Assembly: GCA_963832365.1 (NCBI GenBank)
Contig: CAWHUL010000030.1
Location: forward strand, 124,001 to 188,000
Direction of reading: 5' to 3'
Length of the DNA stretch: 64,000 bases
Source: CAWBRT01 sp963832365
GTDB taxonomy: Bacteria; Acidobacteriota; Terriglobia; Terriglobales; Acidobacteriaceae
A program made the translations under genes and the position numbers. Positions 35,001-45,759 of the stretch are shown here, piece after piece. The notes under the pieces are model-generated. The model was given only the letters and a program-made list of their open reading frames with translations, did not search any database and was not told where the DNA came from. Positions within the stretch are counted from its first letter, which is position 1; each line of letters begins with the position of its first letter.

Positions 35001-38000
35001 CATCACCAAGAGCTTCAATCCAACTGCGGTTGCCGTGAATTCGCCCAGCACGCTTACGTTCAGCATCAACAACGGGAATACGGTCGCGATCAACGCGAGT
35101 TTCACCGATACGCTGCCGGCGAATATGAGGGTGAGCGCCTCGCCGAACTTAGTCAACAATTGCGGCGGCATCGTAACCGCTCTGCCAGGGACTGGAGACA
35201 TCAGCTATACCAACGCAGCAAGCCTAGCGGCGGGTATCTGCACCATCACGGTTGACGTCAAGGGCGGCACGGACGGAGTTCTCGGCAACAGCGTGACCAT
35301 CAACTCCACGGATGCCGGCAATGGCAACACCTCTTCGGCGAATCTGACGGTCTTCAACCTGCCAACGATCTTAAAGGCGTTCGGTGCAACCACCATTCCG
35401 GCGAACAGCACTACCAGCCTGACTTTCACGCTCCACAGCCCCAACGGCCACTTGACCCTGACGGGAGTTGGCTTCACGGACCCACTGCCGGCGGGTCTGC
35501 TGGTTGCCGCGCCCGGCAATCTGATCAGCACCTGCAGCGGCACGGCCGATGGGGCCGATGGGGCTTCCATCGTAAGCTTGTGGGGCGCAAGCCTTGCTCC
35601 AGGCGCCACCTGCACGGTCACGGTGAATGTGACCGGCACGAGCCCCGGCGTAAAGAACAACACGACCAGTACGATTAGCTCCACGGAGACGGGCGCTGGC
35701 AATAACAGCAACACTGCTACGATCACGGTGGTAGCGCCTCCGGTTTTGAGCAAGGTGTTCGGAGCGGCCACGATTCCGCTGACCGGCTCGACCTCGTTGA
35801 GCTTCACGGTTCAAAACCTCAACGCGACGCTTGGACTAACTGGGATCAGCTTTGCCGACACGTTGCCCACAGGCTTGATGATCTCCAACCCCAATGGGTT
35901 GAGCGGCTCGTGCGGCGGCGGGACCATCACGGCCACATCAGCAACGAACCTGATCTCGCTGGTGGGAGCGGCGCTGCCGACCGGGTCGTGCACCTTCAGC
36001 GTCAATGTAGACGGCATTCTGGCGGGACAGCAGAACAACGTCACAAGTACCGTGACTTCGGTGGAAGGCGGACCGGGCGGGGCGGCTTCGGCCAGCATCA
36101 CGGTAGTAGCGCCGCCGGCGATTACCAAGGCCTTCAGCCCAAACGTCATTTCTTTGAATGGCACCAGCACGTTGACCTTTACCGTTGGTAATCAGGCGGG
36201 GCAGCCGCTGAACAACGACTTCGAATTTGATCCTGACGGCACCGCGATACCGAACATCACTGGATGGACGTCCGATTTCTACGGCGCGAACGATTGTGCC
36301 GTCCGGGGCAACACTCCCCTCGGATCGCAACAGACCACGGTTACAACGCTACGGTCATACTCGGGAACAAAGTCGGTTTATTCGCTCGTACAGAACGCCG
36401 GTGGCGCTGGTGGCTGTGGCGATCCTAACAGTCGGCGCGCCACGGTCGATCTCACCAGCGCTCCTTTCTCGACCAGTGCCGATACGCTCTACATCTGGCG
36501 CTCGGATGTGAGTTATACGGCCCCATCCCGCTGGAATTGGCAGTTCACAGTGCAGCTCTCCGACGGGGTCACCACTGAGGATGTCATGCTTGCCTGCCGG
36601 GCATGGGGCAACGGAGAAGAGGCTGTCCGGGAAACTTTGTCGACACCCAAGACCAGACTGGCACCGGAGTCGACGGCCAAACATGGTACCGTCACTCGAT
36701 TCCGATCCCGGCCGGATTGAACCGCAACAATCTCACAGTCAAGATCCGCCACGAGCAGGATAGCTGGGATGGAAACACGGCCCAGAGCAGCCTTTATTAC
36801 GATTTAGTCACCGGCAATCAGGGCCCTGGAGTGGCACTGACGGGGCTCGCATTTACAGACAACCTGCCCGCCGGTTCGGTGGTAGCATCCACTCCCGCCG
36901 TGAGCAATACCTGCGGCGGTACGGTCACAGCCGCAGCCAGCTCGTCATCGGTTGCCCTGAGCGGCGCAACGCTTGTTGCCGGAGCTCTCTGTAAGGTTTC
37001 GGTAGACGTGACCGGCACTGCGTCGGGCGTGCTCACCAATTCCGTGCAGGCGACCTCGACCGAGGGCGGAGCCGGCAACACAGCATCTGCGAACCTGAAT
37101 GTAGCCAGCCCGCCGTCCATCGTCAAGGCGTTCGGTGCTGCCACTATTCCGCTAAACACCAGCACTTCGCTGACCTTCAACATCACCAGTCCAAACACTG
37201 TCGCAACGTTGACGGGCATTGCCTTCACGGACAATCTGCCGGCTGGTTTGACGGTCGCAAATCCGAATGGATGGTCGAGCACCTGCGTCGGTACGCCGAC
37301 GGCGGTGGCTGGTTCTGGAGTGGTGAGTCTGACCGGTGTCACGCTGGCACCCGGCGCCAATTGCACCGCCACGGTGAACGTGACTGGCACGATCGCCGGC
37401 GTAAAGAGCAACAGCGTACAGGTCACTTCGATCGAAGGCGGCACGGGCAATACCTCCACGGCCAACATCACGGTGGTGGAGCCTCCGCTTATAAGCAAGT
37501 CGTTTGGTGCGGCCAGCATTCCGCTGAATGGCTTGACCGCGCTGAGCTTTACCCTTCAGAACAACAACACGACGGTTGGGTTGACGGGCGTAGCATTTAC
37601 GGACGTGTTACCCACGGGGCTGACTCTGCCCGGCAGTGGCACGGGCACAATCTGTGGGGGCGGCACGCTGACCATAACCGCTCCCACCGGCATCATCTCC
37701 TTGTCAGGCGCGGCTCTGGCAGCGAGCACCTCGTGCGCCTTCACGGTGAATCCGACCGGCAGCTCGGCGGGACAGCAGAACAACATCACAAGTGTCGTGA
37801 GCTCGCTGGAAGGCGGCACGGGCGGGACGGCCTCGGCCAGCATTGCGGTGGTAGCGCCGCCGGTGATCGCCAAGGCGTTTAGCCCAACTACTATTGCGCT
37901 GAACGGCACCACCACGCTGACATTAACAGTGACCAATCCGGCGGCGAACTCGGTGGCCCAGACGGGTGTTGCGTTTACAGACACACTGCCTGCGGGGTTG

Positions 38001-40934
38001 GTGGTAGCGACGCCCAACAATTTAAGCAGCAACTGCGGCGGCGTCCAGACGGCAGTGGCCGGGTCTGGCAGCATCAGCCTGACGGGTGGGACGATTGCGA
38101 CGAACACCTCCTGCACGGTTGTCGTCAATGTGCTGGGAGCAGCTCCCAATCAGTACACCAACACTACGGGCGCGGTGACGTCGACCAACGGCGGCACAGG
38201 CAACACGGCATCGGCCAACCTGACGGTGGCCGCACCGCCGTCCATCGTCAAGGCGTTCGGCGCGGCCACGATTCCGCTGAGCGGCAGCACGTCGCTGACC
38301 TTCACCATCACCAATCCGAATTCGTTTGTTGCGCTCACGGGCTTGCCTTCACGGACAGCCTGCCGGCGGGACTGACGGTGGCTACGCCCAATGGTCTGAG
38401 CAGCAACTGCGGCGGCGCGGCGACGGCAACCGGTGGCTCAGCTTCGGTGAGCCTGGCTGGCGGCACGCTGGCAGCCAATGCTGGTTGCTTGGTCACGGTT
38501 AACGTGACGGGCACAATCGCCGGCGTAAAGAGCAACAGCGTACAGGTCACTTCGACTGAAGGCAGCACGGGCAACACCTCCACCGCCAACATCACGGTGG
38601 TGGCGCCTCCGGTGCTGACCAAGTCGTTTGGGGCGGCCAGCATTCCGCTGACCGGATCAACTTCATTGAGCTTCACCGTTCAGAACAACAACGGGACGGT
38701 TGCGTTGACGGGGATCGGCTTCAGCGACACGCTGCCTGCGGGGCTTGTGATCTCGTCGCCCAACGGACTAGCCGGTACATGTGGAGGCGGGGCAATCACG
38801 GCAACACCAGGCAACGAACGTGATCAGCCTAGCAGGTGCGACTCTGGCAACGAGCACCTCGTGCACCTTCTCGGTGAATGTGACCGGCACAACCGCCGGC
38901 ACAAAGAACAACACGACGGGGGCCGTGACCTCGACAGAGGGCGGCACCGGCGGGACGGCCTCGGCCAGCATGGCGGTGGTAGCGCCACCGGCGATTGCCA
39001 AGGCATTTAACCCAACTTCCGTCGTGCTGAACGGCATCACGACGCTGACACTAACGGTTACCAATCCGGCGGCCAACACGGTGGCCGCAGGTGGGCGCAG
39101 CCTTTACAGACACGTCTGCCTGCGGGATTGGTGGTCGCCACGCCCAACAATCTAATCAGCAACTGCGGCGGCGTCCAGACGGCAGTAGCTGGGTCGACCA
39201 GCATCAGCCTTACGGGCGGAAGTATTGCCGTGAACACCTCCTGCACTGTCGTCGTCAGCGTGCAAGGGACAGCTTCCGGTTCGTACACGAACACCACGGG
39301 TGCGGTCACCTCGACCAACGGCGGCACTGGCAACACAACATCGGCCACCCTGACGGTGGCGAGCCCGCCGTCCATCGTCAAGACGTTCGGTGCGGCCACG
39401 ATTCCGCTGAACGGAAGCACCTCGCTGACCTTCAACATCACCAATCCGAATTCGGGTTTTGCGCTCACGGGGCTTGTCTTCACAGACAATCTGCCGGCGG
39501 GGCTGACGGTGGCGACGCCCAACAATCTGAGCAGCACCTGCGGTGGAACGGCCACGGCGGTGTCTGGATCGGCTTCGGTGAGTCTGGCTGGCGGTACGGA
39601 GGCTGTCAGTGCATCGTGCACGGTTTCCGTAAACGTGACGGGCACGACCGCCGGGATAAAGAGCAACAGCGTACAGGTGACTTCAATAGAGGGCGGCACG
39701 GGTAACACCTCGCATCGCCAGCATCACGGTGGCGTCGCCGCCGACTATATCGAATGTATTCGGCGCAGGGAGCATTCCGCTGAGTGGCGCAACATCGTTG
39801 AGCTTCACCATTAACAACCTCAACGCGACGGTCGTACTGAATGGCGTTAGCTTCAGCAACACACTTCCGGCGGGATTGGCGATCTCCACCCCCAATGGGC
39901 TGGCCGGTTCATGCGGAGGCGGCACGATCACAGCGACCGCCGGATCGAGCAGCCTCAGTCTGACGGGAGCAACGTTGGCTGCGGGCGGATCATGCACTTT
40001 CTCGACGAACGTCAAGGGCATCCATGCCGGCACGCAGACTGATACGACGGGCGCCGTGACCTCAACCGAGGGTGGCACAGGCGGGACGGCCTCGGCCAGC
40101 GTAACGGTTGATAAGGGTACTACGCAGACAAGCGTGGTGTCGGCAGGATCGATTCACTTCGGCCAGACGGCGACGTTCACTGCCACAGTGAGCAGCACGG
40201 CGGGAACTCCGACCGGAAATGTCACTTTCCTGGACGGCGTTACAAGCTTGGGCACGGCGGCGCTTAGCTCTGGTGTGGCCACGTTTAGCGACAGTTTGCT
40301 GGCACTGGGTACGCATTCCATCACCGCGCAGTATCTGGGGAATTCCGATTACGTGGGCAGCACTTCTACAGCGAGTGGCCAAGACGTGACGGCGCCGGCC
40401 ATTACGATCGATACGGGCACGTCATCGTCCCCATTACCTTCAACAACGACCTTCACCGCTGGAGGCTCAGGTTCGCTGCAGTTTACGATTGGATCGGCGG
40501 GAACCCTGACGACTCCGATTACGTTCAGCTGCTTGGGTCTGCCGACCGGTGCGCATTGCATCTTCTCTCCAGCATCGGTAGACCCGGCGAGTCTGCCGGT
40601 GACGGTCACCGTCACGATTACCACTACCCGGTTCATGATTATCGGGCACACCGGGCCTTACAACTCGCCATGGACCCTTGCCGTCGTGTTGCCCGCTGTT
40701 TGCTTGCTGCCTTTCGCCGGCAGGCGCGGTAAGCGCCGGTGGATGCTGGGCGTGCTTGGGTTGGCGCTGTTGCTGGCCCTGGTGCTCGGCGTGGGGTGCG
40801 GTGGCTCACCGAATACAGCCATCACCAACTCTCAGCAAAGCACCGCGCCAGGAACTTATCCCGTCACGATAGTCGCCAGTTCGGCGGGAGCGGTGCAAGG
40901 ATCGATACATTTCAATATCACCGTCACCCACTAG
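32068..40934 (+). pseudogene. Giant secreted DUF11-repeat protein, broken by several indels
   Basis: One gene of about 2955 codons. GTG at 32068 has GGAGG six bases upstream and gives a signal peptide (VLLALLCVLAFGLSVSGS). Order: FG-GAP/VCBS-like repeats (about 50-300), a CSLRQAVIEAN motif and parallel beta-helix with GGGI-rich rungs (about 500-880), twelve DUF11-like domains of about 125 residues (from about 34993), an Ig-like domain (about 40110-40390), then a split C-terminal domain interrupted by a membrane segment and a GCGG lipobox-like motif. The frame shifts near 36620, 38345, 38800, 39090-39120 (two) and 39710, each by one base; sense continues on both sides. Domain four is interrupted by a 200-residue jelly-roll-like insert. 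Likely a surface adhesin or matrix protein; whether it is intact depends on resequencing. Confidence 0.85.
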
Positions 40935-40958
40935 AAGAGACTAGAAGAGAGAAGAAAC

Positions 40959-41558
40959 GTGCACACAAAACGGACACGAACTTTGGGAATAGCGGTCCTG
41001 CTGACCGTGTTTGCGATTGGAGCCAGTGACGCTTTCGCTCAGTCGGCGGCCCCTGTGTCTCCGGTGGCCCCTTTGCCCGGTATGGAGGAAGTAATGCGGG
41101 TCGATCTGTTCGGCGGGTATTCCCACCAGACGCTGAATTCTTCTTCTGGCGGCGGACCCAGCGTGAATGGGTGGGTCGCTGACATGCAGACCACCCTCGG
41201 TCGCTCGTTCGGTTTGGTCGTGTCTGTCAACGGAGTATCCGGCAGCCAGTTCGGTGCTGATCTGCAGCTTTACTCCATCCTGATTGGGCCGCGGATGACC
41301 ATCCGCACCCATCTCGGCAACGTATTTGTCCACGCTCTGGTGGGCGGAGCCCGGCTGACAGCGACCGCAGCCGGAGTTGAAGCCCAGTCGTCGGGAGTTG
41401 CAACTGCGATGGGCGGCGGTGTTGACGTGAAGTTCACGCGCCGCACCTCGCTTCGGATTGTTCAGGCGGACTACCTGATGACGGGGATAGCCGGAAAAAC
41501 GCAGAACAATTACCGGTTCGCGACAGGATTAGTCTATCGTCCCGGTTCGCCGAGGTAG
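40959..41558 (+). CDS. Small outer-membrane beta-barrel protein
   Basis: A 199-residue protein from a GTG start with GAGAGAAG upstream. Signal peptide (GIAVLLTVFAIGASDAFAQ), a short linker, then an eight-strand-type barrel pattern starting RVDLFGGYSHQTLN and ending FATGLVYRPG. Similar to acidobacterial OmpA-like/porin-family beta-barrels. It lies 24 bases after the giant repeat protein and is probably cotranscribed; it may anchor or assist it. Confidence 0.75.
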   Translation: MHTKRTRTLGIAVLLTVFAIGASDAFAQSAAPVSPVAPLPGMEEVMRVDLFGGYSHQTLNSSSGGGPSVNGWVADMQTTLGRSFGLVVSVNGVSGSQFGADLQLYSILIGPRMTIRTHLGNVFVHALVGGARLTATAAGVEAQSSGVATAMGGGVDVKFTRRTSLRIVQADYLMTGIAGKTQNNYRFATGLVYRPGSPR

Positions 41559-41678
41559 TGTAACCAGCGCGCTTGGACTGCATGCCGCCCTGACGGGGGC
41601 AGAGGGCGGCCCAAGGTCAGGCTCTATCTACCCAACCCTCGCACGCCATCGCCGCTCTTGCTTGTCGCAGAATCAGCC

Positions 41679-41713
41679 AAAAAAACAACCCCGCGCTGGT
41701 TGGCGACGGGGTT
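41679..41713 (-). terminator. Rho-independent terminator of the ric-like gene
   Basis: Stem AACCCCG / CGGGGTT with a 13-base loop; read on the minus strand it is followed (GTTTTTTT) by seven T. It ends the minus-strand transcript of the Fe-S repair gene and faces the plus-strand barrel gene. Confidence 0.8.
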
Positions 41714-41899
41714 AATTGAGAGGAAATGCACTAATAACTGTAGCGATAATACATCATGAGTTATCACGCCGACTAGGGCATTGATCGTATTTCGCCGGAA
41801 AAATCACCGTAATCCCCCCTCGACGTGGCGCACAGCCCTCTCGTCCGCAATCGGGTGAGAAGCACGCGAACCCGCCCTCCTTACCCGAAAGTCGCTCCA

Positions 41900-42631
41900 T
41901 TACGCGGCTGCCCGGCACGCTTGCATCGCGCGCGGGAACAGGATGTTGTTTTCCTTGTGGATGTGCTGGTGAAGGTCGGCCTCGAACTCCTGCAACAGCT
42001 TATAGAGCGCGCGGAAGCTGGTGCAGGCGTCTTCCGGTACCTTGTAGTCGGCTGTCAGTCTACGCATTTCGCGCAGCGCCTCGCCCGCGTTGTCGTGCTC
42101 GGACATCATCATGCGAATCGGGTTTTCCACAGAGGCGAAGCAGGAGGGAGGCGCCGGCTCATGCTGCACCGAACTCTCTTCCATGCGCGCGATGTAGGGG
42201 AACAGTATCTGTTCCTCTTTAATCAGGTGCGGGCCGAGTTCATCGGCTAGCGCGTCAAATTTGTCGCGAACATCCGCGAGCTCGGGATGATTTTGTCCGT
42301 GTTTTGCGGTGACTTTATCCAGCAGCGCCTCTATGTTCGGGATCTGCTCGCGGACGTAGGCGTGATGCGTGCCTTTGATGTGTTCGATCAGGTCGTACAG
42401 GGGTAGCGCCGTCCAGTTGTTCTCCGTTGCGGTTCTTGTCTGTTGTTCGGATTGCAGCCGCTCCAGCGCGGCCGTGAGGTTGTCCAGCTTCTTTCCGGCT
42501 GCGGCGCATGCCTCGGCCAGCGGCTTTTGCCCGCCACAGCAGTAATCGATTCCGAGCTGTTCGAAGACATTGGTGGAAGACGGAAGTTCGAGTACGAACT
42601 CGCGAACGGTTTTGGTCGTGTCGATAGCCAT
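41900..42631 (-). CDS. ric: Iron-sulfur cluster repair protein (Ric/ScdA/YtfE)
   Basis: A 243-residue di-iron protein that repairs Fe-S clusters damaged by nitric oxide or peroxide. The start at 42631 (MAIDTTKTVREFVLELPSS) has GGAG upstream and is the family start. The N-terminal ScdA domain carries GIDYCCGG; the hemerythrin-like domain supplies His/Glu ligands in HIKGTHHAYV, HLIKEEQILFPY, SEHDNAGEAL and LHQHIHKENNILFP. It stands alone with its own terminator. Fits a lifestyle with nitrosative or oxygen stress, like the Crp/Fnr and cytochrome genes downstream. Confidence 0.93.
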   Translation of the reverse strand: MAIDTTKTVREFVLELPSSTNVFEQLGIDYCCGGQKPLAEACAAAGKKLDNLTAALERLQSEQQTRTATENNWTALPLYDLIEHIKGTHHAYVREQIPNIEALLDKVTAKHGQNHPELADVRDKFDALADELGPHLIKEEQILFPYIARMEESSVQHEPAPPSCFASVENPIRMMMSEHDNAGEALREMRRLTADYKVPEDACTSFRALYKLLQEFEADLHQHIHKENNILFPRAMQACRAAA

Positions 42632-43113
42632 ATTGTATTGCTCCGTAAAACAGCCGCGTTCGAGTGCGGGCGGCAAGTGAGATCGCGCTGGCTGAAGTCA
42701 ATCAGCTGTTTCGCGCCTGTTCGTAATCTAAGAGAGGATGTTCGCCGGCACGATGACCAAAGTCACGGAGAGGAGAAAATCATTCGCTCACGCAGGTTAA
42801 GAATTCAGGTTGTATACATCGTATCACGATAGGTCTGCGTTGGATCGGGGAGTGCACGCACGGTTCTACTCTTTCATAACTCAGGTTTCGAATCCGCGCT
42901 GTTTCCTGACGGCCCATAGAATCAATAAGTTGGGTATCGTGCTTTGGCCTGAGGCAACTCTGACCTTGGTGTCCAGCATCTACTCACACGGGACTTCTTG
43001 TGTGTCGAATCCGATGTGTTTCCAGTTGCTGTGATTGATCCGGATTGCCGACTGCGAGAGCTCATGCATTGGAAGAACTCCACGCTCGAGTGCCCGAGGG
43101 GGCTCGACTCTGA

Positions 43114-43449
43114 ATGGAACATATGACCAAGACACAACAGAAACTCGCACGCCAAGCGACAGTCTTTCTGAATTGTGGTGGAAAAGCCCTGACCGCGCTG
43201 CTTCGCATGCTGCTGCTTACGCTCGCCACTGTCTTTGAAGGCGTCAGCAAAGTTTTTCTCTTTATGGACAATTCGATCGAGCAGGATGCCCGCGATGCCG
43301 AGCGCGCACGACAGCAAAGCAGCCAGGTTTGTGCAATCACGTTCTCGGCCCTGCCAGGCGGGAAGCGAAGCCAATTGGATGAAGCCTTCGCTCATAGTTC
43401 CGCTCCGGCGCTTACCGCGACCGGGACGGGAAGAGGTCATCACGCGTAA
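43114..43449 (+). CDS. Possible small membrane-associated protein
   Basis: A 111-residue frame. A basic start (MEHMTKTQQKLARQ) is followed by a hydrophobic amphipathic stretch (LTALLRMLLLTLATVFEGVSKVFLFM) and an acidic/basic tail. Codon positions look coding-like but no family is recognised, and the last 40 residues look random. The surrounding 42632-43113 and 43450-43549 show no other gene. Confidence 0.35.
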   Translation: MEHMTKTQQKLARQATVFLNCGGKALTALLRMLLLTLATVFEGVSKVFLFMDNSIEQDARDAERARQQSSQVCAITFSALPGGKRSQLDEAFAHSSAPALTATGTGRGHHA

Positions 43450-43549
43450 CCAGGACCTCTGCGGCGTCGAAGCTGTTTCATAGCTCGGAAGTACGGACCC
43501 GCTGCGCGCGAGCCGTACCCAAAGAGGTTAGGAAGCGCATAATCAAGCA

Positions 43550-44291
43550 GTGGAAGACGAGGACCAGAATCTGGAACTCGGCCCGTTGTTCATGCGATGG
43601 GCCCGTGATTCCCTGCGTGCGCGCGGTTTCTGCAAATCGCTCGCCTATCTAGCGGCGACAAGGCTGGAGCCTGTTGCGCGACAGCCTGCCCGAGCGCCGG
43701 CGCAGCCGCTTTGGCGACATCGATTACGATTGCGATTACGGATTCGATACCACCTGGGCTCGCCTGAGCTGGGGCGTCCGTCTGCGCGAGGTCTTCACCG
43801 AACGCCTTTATCAGCCAACGGTTCCCGCTGAATTCTCCGAGATGCTTCAACACCTCGCGCGGGTCGACTTCACGTCGTTCACGTTCATCGACCTCGGCTC
43901 GGGCAAGGGAAGAGCACTGCTGCTGGCCGCCGCTTACCCGTTCCAGCACATCATTGGCGTGGAAGTGCAGGCCGAGCTTCACGCCGTCGCCGAGGAAAAC
44001 CTCGCGAGGCTTCGGGAAGACGGCAGCAAGATCGACGCGCACTCGATCTGCCTCGACGCTCGCGAATTCATGTTTCCGCCCGATCCGCTGGTCGTCTATC
44101 TTTTCAACCCCTTCCCGGATTACGTGCTCTCGACTGTCAGCGACAACCTGCGAATCTCGCTCGCGCGCCATCCTCGCCCGGTGTACGTCATTTACAACGC
44201 GCCCTTCGAGCAGCACGTTATCGAGAAGGCGGACTTCCTGCGCAAAATCGTTCACACGCATCAGTACGAGATTTATCAGGCGGGCGGCTAG
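43550..44291 (+). CDS. SAM-dependent methyltransferase, probable frameshift near the start
   Basis: Class I methyltransferase. From a GTG at 43550 the frame reads MRWARDSLRARGFCKSLAYL; near 43655 it must shift by one base to WSLLRDSLPERRRSRFGDID, the conserved continuation of this family. The SAM-binding glycine motif is FIDLGSGKGRALLLAA, the acidic end of strand two GVEVQAELH, and the motif IV region VYLFNPFPDYVL. The part from 43674 alone (205 residues) covers the whole catalytic fold, so the protein may work even if the N terminus is real. Substrate unknown; related proteins are often annotated 'class I SAM-dependent methyltransferase'. Confidence 0.8.
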
Positions 44292-44633
44292 TTCGTGCAG
44301 CTGACAGGTGGCCCACATTTGCCGCAGTCGGCTAATGTGGGATCGACGAAATGTGGGGCGAGTAGCTCTAGCGTCGTGTCCCGGAAATACCTGCGATAAC
44401 TAACTTCCTGTGGAGTGTCATGTTGAGCGTAGCGAAACATCCCACGAAAACTGCCCCAACTCGCACCACTCTGAGCTTCTATGAAGTCCATGGGCTGCGT
44501 CTCCGCTCTGCGCCGTGCTGGGATTCTTCGCTTCGCTCAGAATGACACCTCAAAACGTATGCAGCTGGGTGCCCCAGGTTCGCCCGCAGCTGGCTAACCT
44601 GGGTAGTTTCTCGAACCGCTGCCATCGCTGACG
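44292..44633. repeat. Cluster of intergenic repeats
   Basis: No gene. Family A variants lie at 44305-44341 (arms CCCACATT / AATGTGGG) and 44567-44607 (arms CCCCAGGTT / AACCTGGG); family C pieces at about 44417-44450 (GTGTCATGTTGAGCG) and 44521-44550 (ATTCTTCGCTTCGCTCAGAA). Confidence 0.7.
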
Positions 44634-45668
44634 CTACTTCGCGCCCATCAGTTCATTGACTTTGCGCATCACCTCGAACGCATCGGCCACGTAGAGCACG
44701 TCGGCTTTGCCGCGCGCCCATCCGCAGTTGGGATCGAGATTGACGGCGCGGCGTTCGTTGATGAATCGCCAGCCCACAACGTGAGGTTCTTCGCCGTGGC
44801 AGCAGGTGGAAAGGCCCTTGGGATGGCGCGGCGTAGCGCCGGTCTGGCCCACCTGGTTCATGTGACTCATGAAGCCGAGCACGGCCTCTCCTTCGCCGCT
44901 CAGGTCCACCAGCGACTTGCTGCCGCCGAGCGAGGCCTGCGAGCAATCGAGGAACCCCAGAATGAGCTGCTCGGCTTCCTTGGCGTGCGACTGCCCGTCC
45001 TTTTGCTTCTTGGTCCATCCCGCGCCCGCGACGAACAGCAGCTTGGCGTCCGGGCGAATGGTTTGCTGTGTAGTGCCTGGGGAGCGCAGTCCGCTGACCG
45101 TCGTGCGTACGTGACCGTCCGTGAGTGCAAGCGGAATCAACTCCGCCGAGGCCTTTCCCGGCGCTCCCTGGTAGGCGGCGTGGCAGCCCGTGTCCAGTGC
45201 GAGCAACCATGGACGCTGCGTGCGTGCCAGTTCGGCAACCATACGCTGACGGTAGAACCAGCGCGTCACGCGCAAGGCTCCGCCTTCCACCTGAATGCTG
45301 TTCACATGCGTGTCGACACGTCCGCCAAGGCGGTGCGAGACGCCGGGCAGCACGCGCGCCACGCGCGAGGTATCGGCGGTGACGACAATCGTCGCTTGCG
45401 CCGCACGAATCAGCGACTCGACCGCGGCGGCGTCGGTGGCATAGCGCGCCTGGGCGAATTCGGGAGCGGCCACGCCCAGAAATTTCGCGGCGCCGCAGTT
45501 GGCCAGTTGATCCGCCGCCGCACCCACCTGCGCTCCGTAGAGTCCCACCGCCAACGACGAGCCGCCCAGCGCGGCTGCCAGCTCAATAGCGGCGCCAAGC
45601 GCTTCCAGCGCGGGTTTTGCCACCAGACCATCCGCTTCCGTGTGAGCAACAAAAAGAATTGTTTCCAT
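44634..45668 (-). CDS. etfA: Electron transfer flavoprotein alpha subunit, variant
   Basis: A 344-residue ETF alpha. ATG 45668 has AGGAA seven bases upstream. The N-terminal ETF domain (METILFVAHTEADGLVAKPALEAL) and C-terminal FAD domain are present, but the FAD part is unusual: VAGAGWTKKQKDGQ, MNQVGQTGATPRHPKG and LSTCCHGEEPHVVGWRFINE, with a CC-HGEEPH motif not typical of ETF alpha. It pairs with etfB just upstream on the same strand and should carry electrons from the acyl-CoA dehydrogenase to the ETF-quinone oxidoreductase of this cluster. Confidence 0.88.
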   Translation of the reverse strand: METILFVAHTEADGLVAKPALEALGAAIELAAALGGSSLAVGLYGAQVGAAADQLANCGAAKFLGVAAPEFAQARYATDAAAVESLIRAAQATIVVTADTSRVARVLPGVSHRLGGRVDTHVNSIQVEGGALRVTRWFYRQRMVAELARTQRPWLLALDTGCHAAYQGAPGKASAELIPLALTDGHVRTTVSGLRSPGTTQQTIRPDAKLLFVAGAGWTKKQKDGQSHAKEAEQLILGFLDCSQASLGGSKSLVDLSGEGEAVLGFMSHMNQVGQTGATPRHPKGLSTCCHGEEPHVVGWRFINERRAVNLDPNCGWARGKADVLYVADAFEVMRKVNELMGAK

Positions 45669-45708
45669 GACTCGTTCCTTCCATAAACCGCAGCGTGTCC
45701 AGCAGCTC

Positions 45709-45748
45709 CAGGTGGCCCACATCCGCCTGCAGTTGGCGAATGTGGGGA
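45709..45748. repeat. Family A hairpin between etfB and etfA
   Basis: GGTGGCCCACATCCGCC... GGCGAATGTGGGG; arms CCCACAT / ATGTGGG. It lies in the 91-base etfB-etfA spacer and would be transcribed with the operon, where it could act as an mRNA hairpin. Confidence 0.7.
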
Positions 45749-45759
45749 ACCAAAATGCC

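Noticed and set aside
42810..43113. Small frames upstream of 43114
   Set aside because: They have no ribosome site, no conserved pattern and poor codon use.
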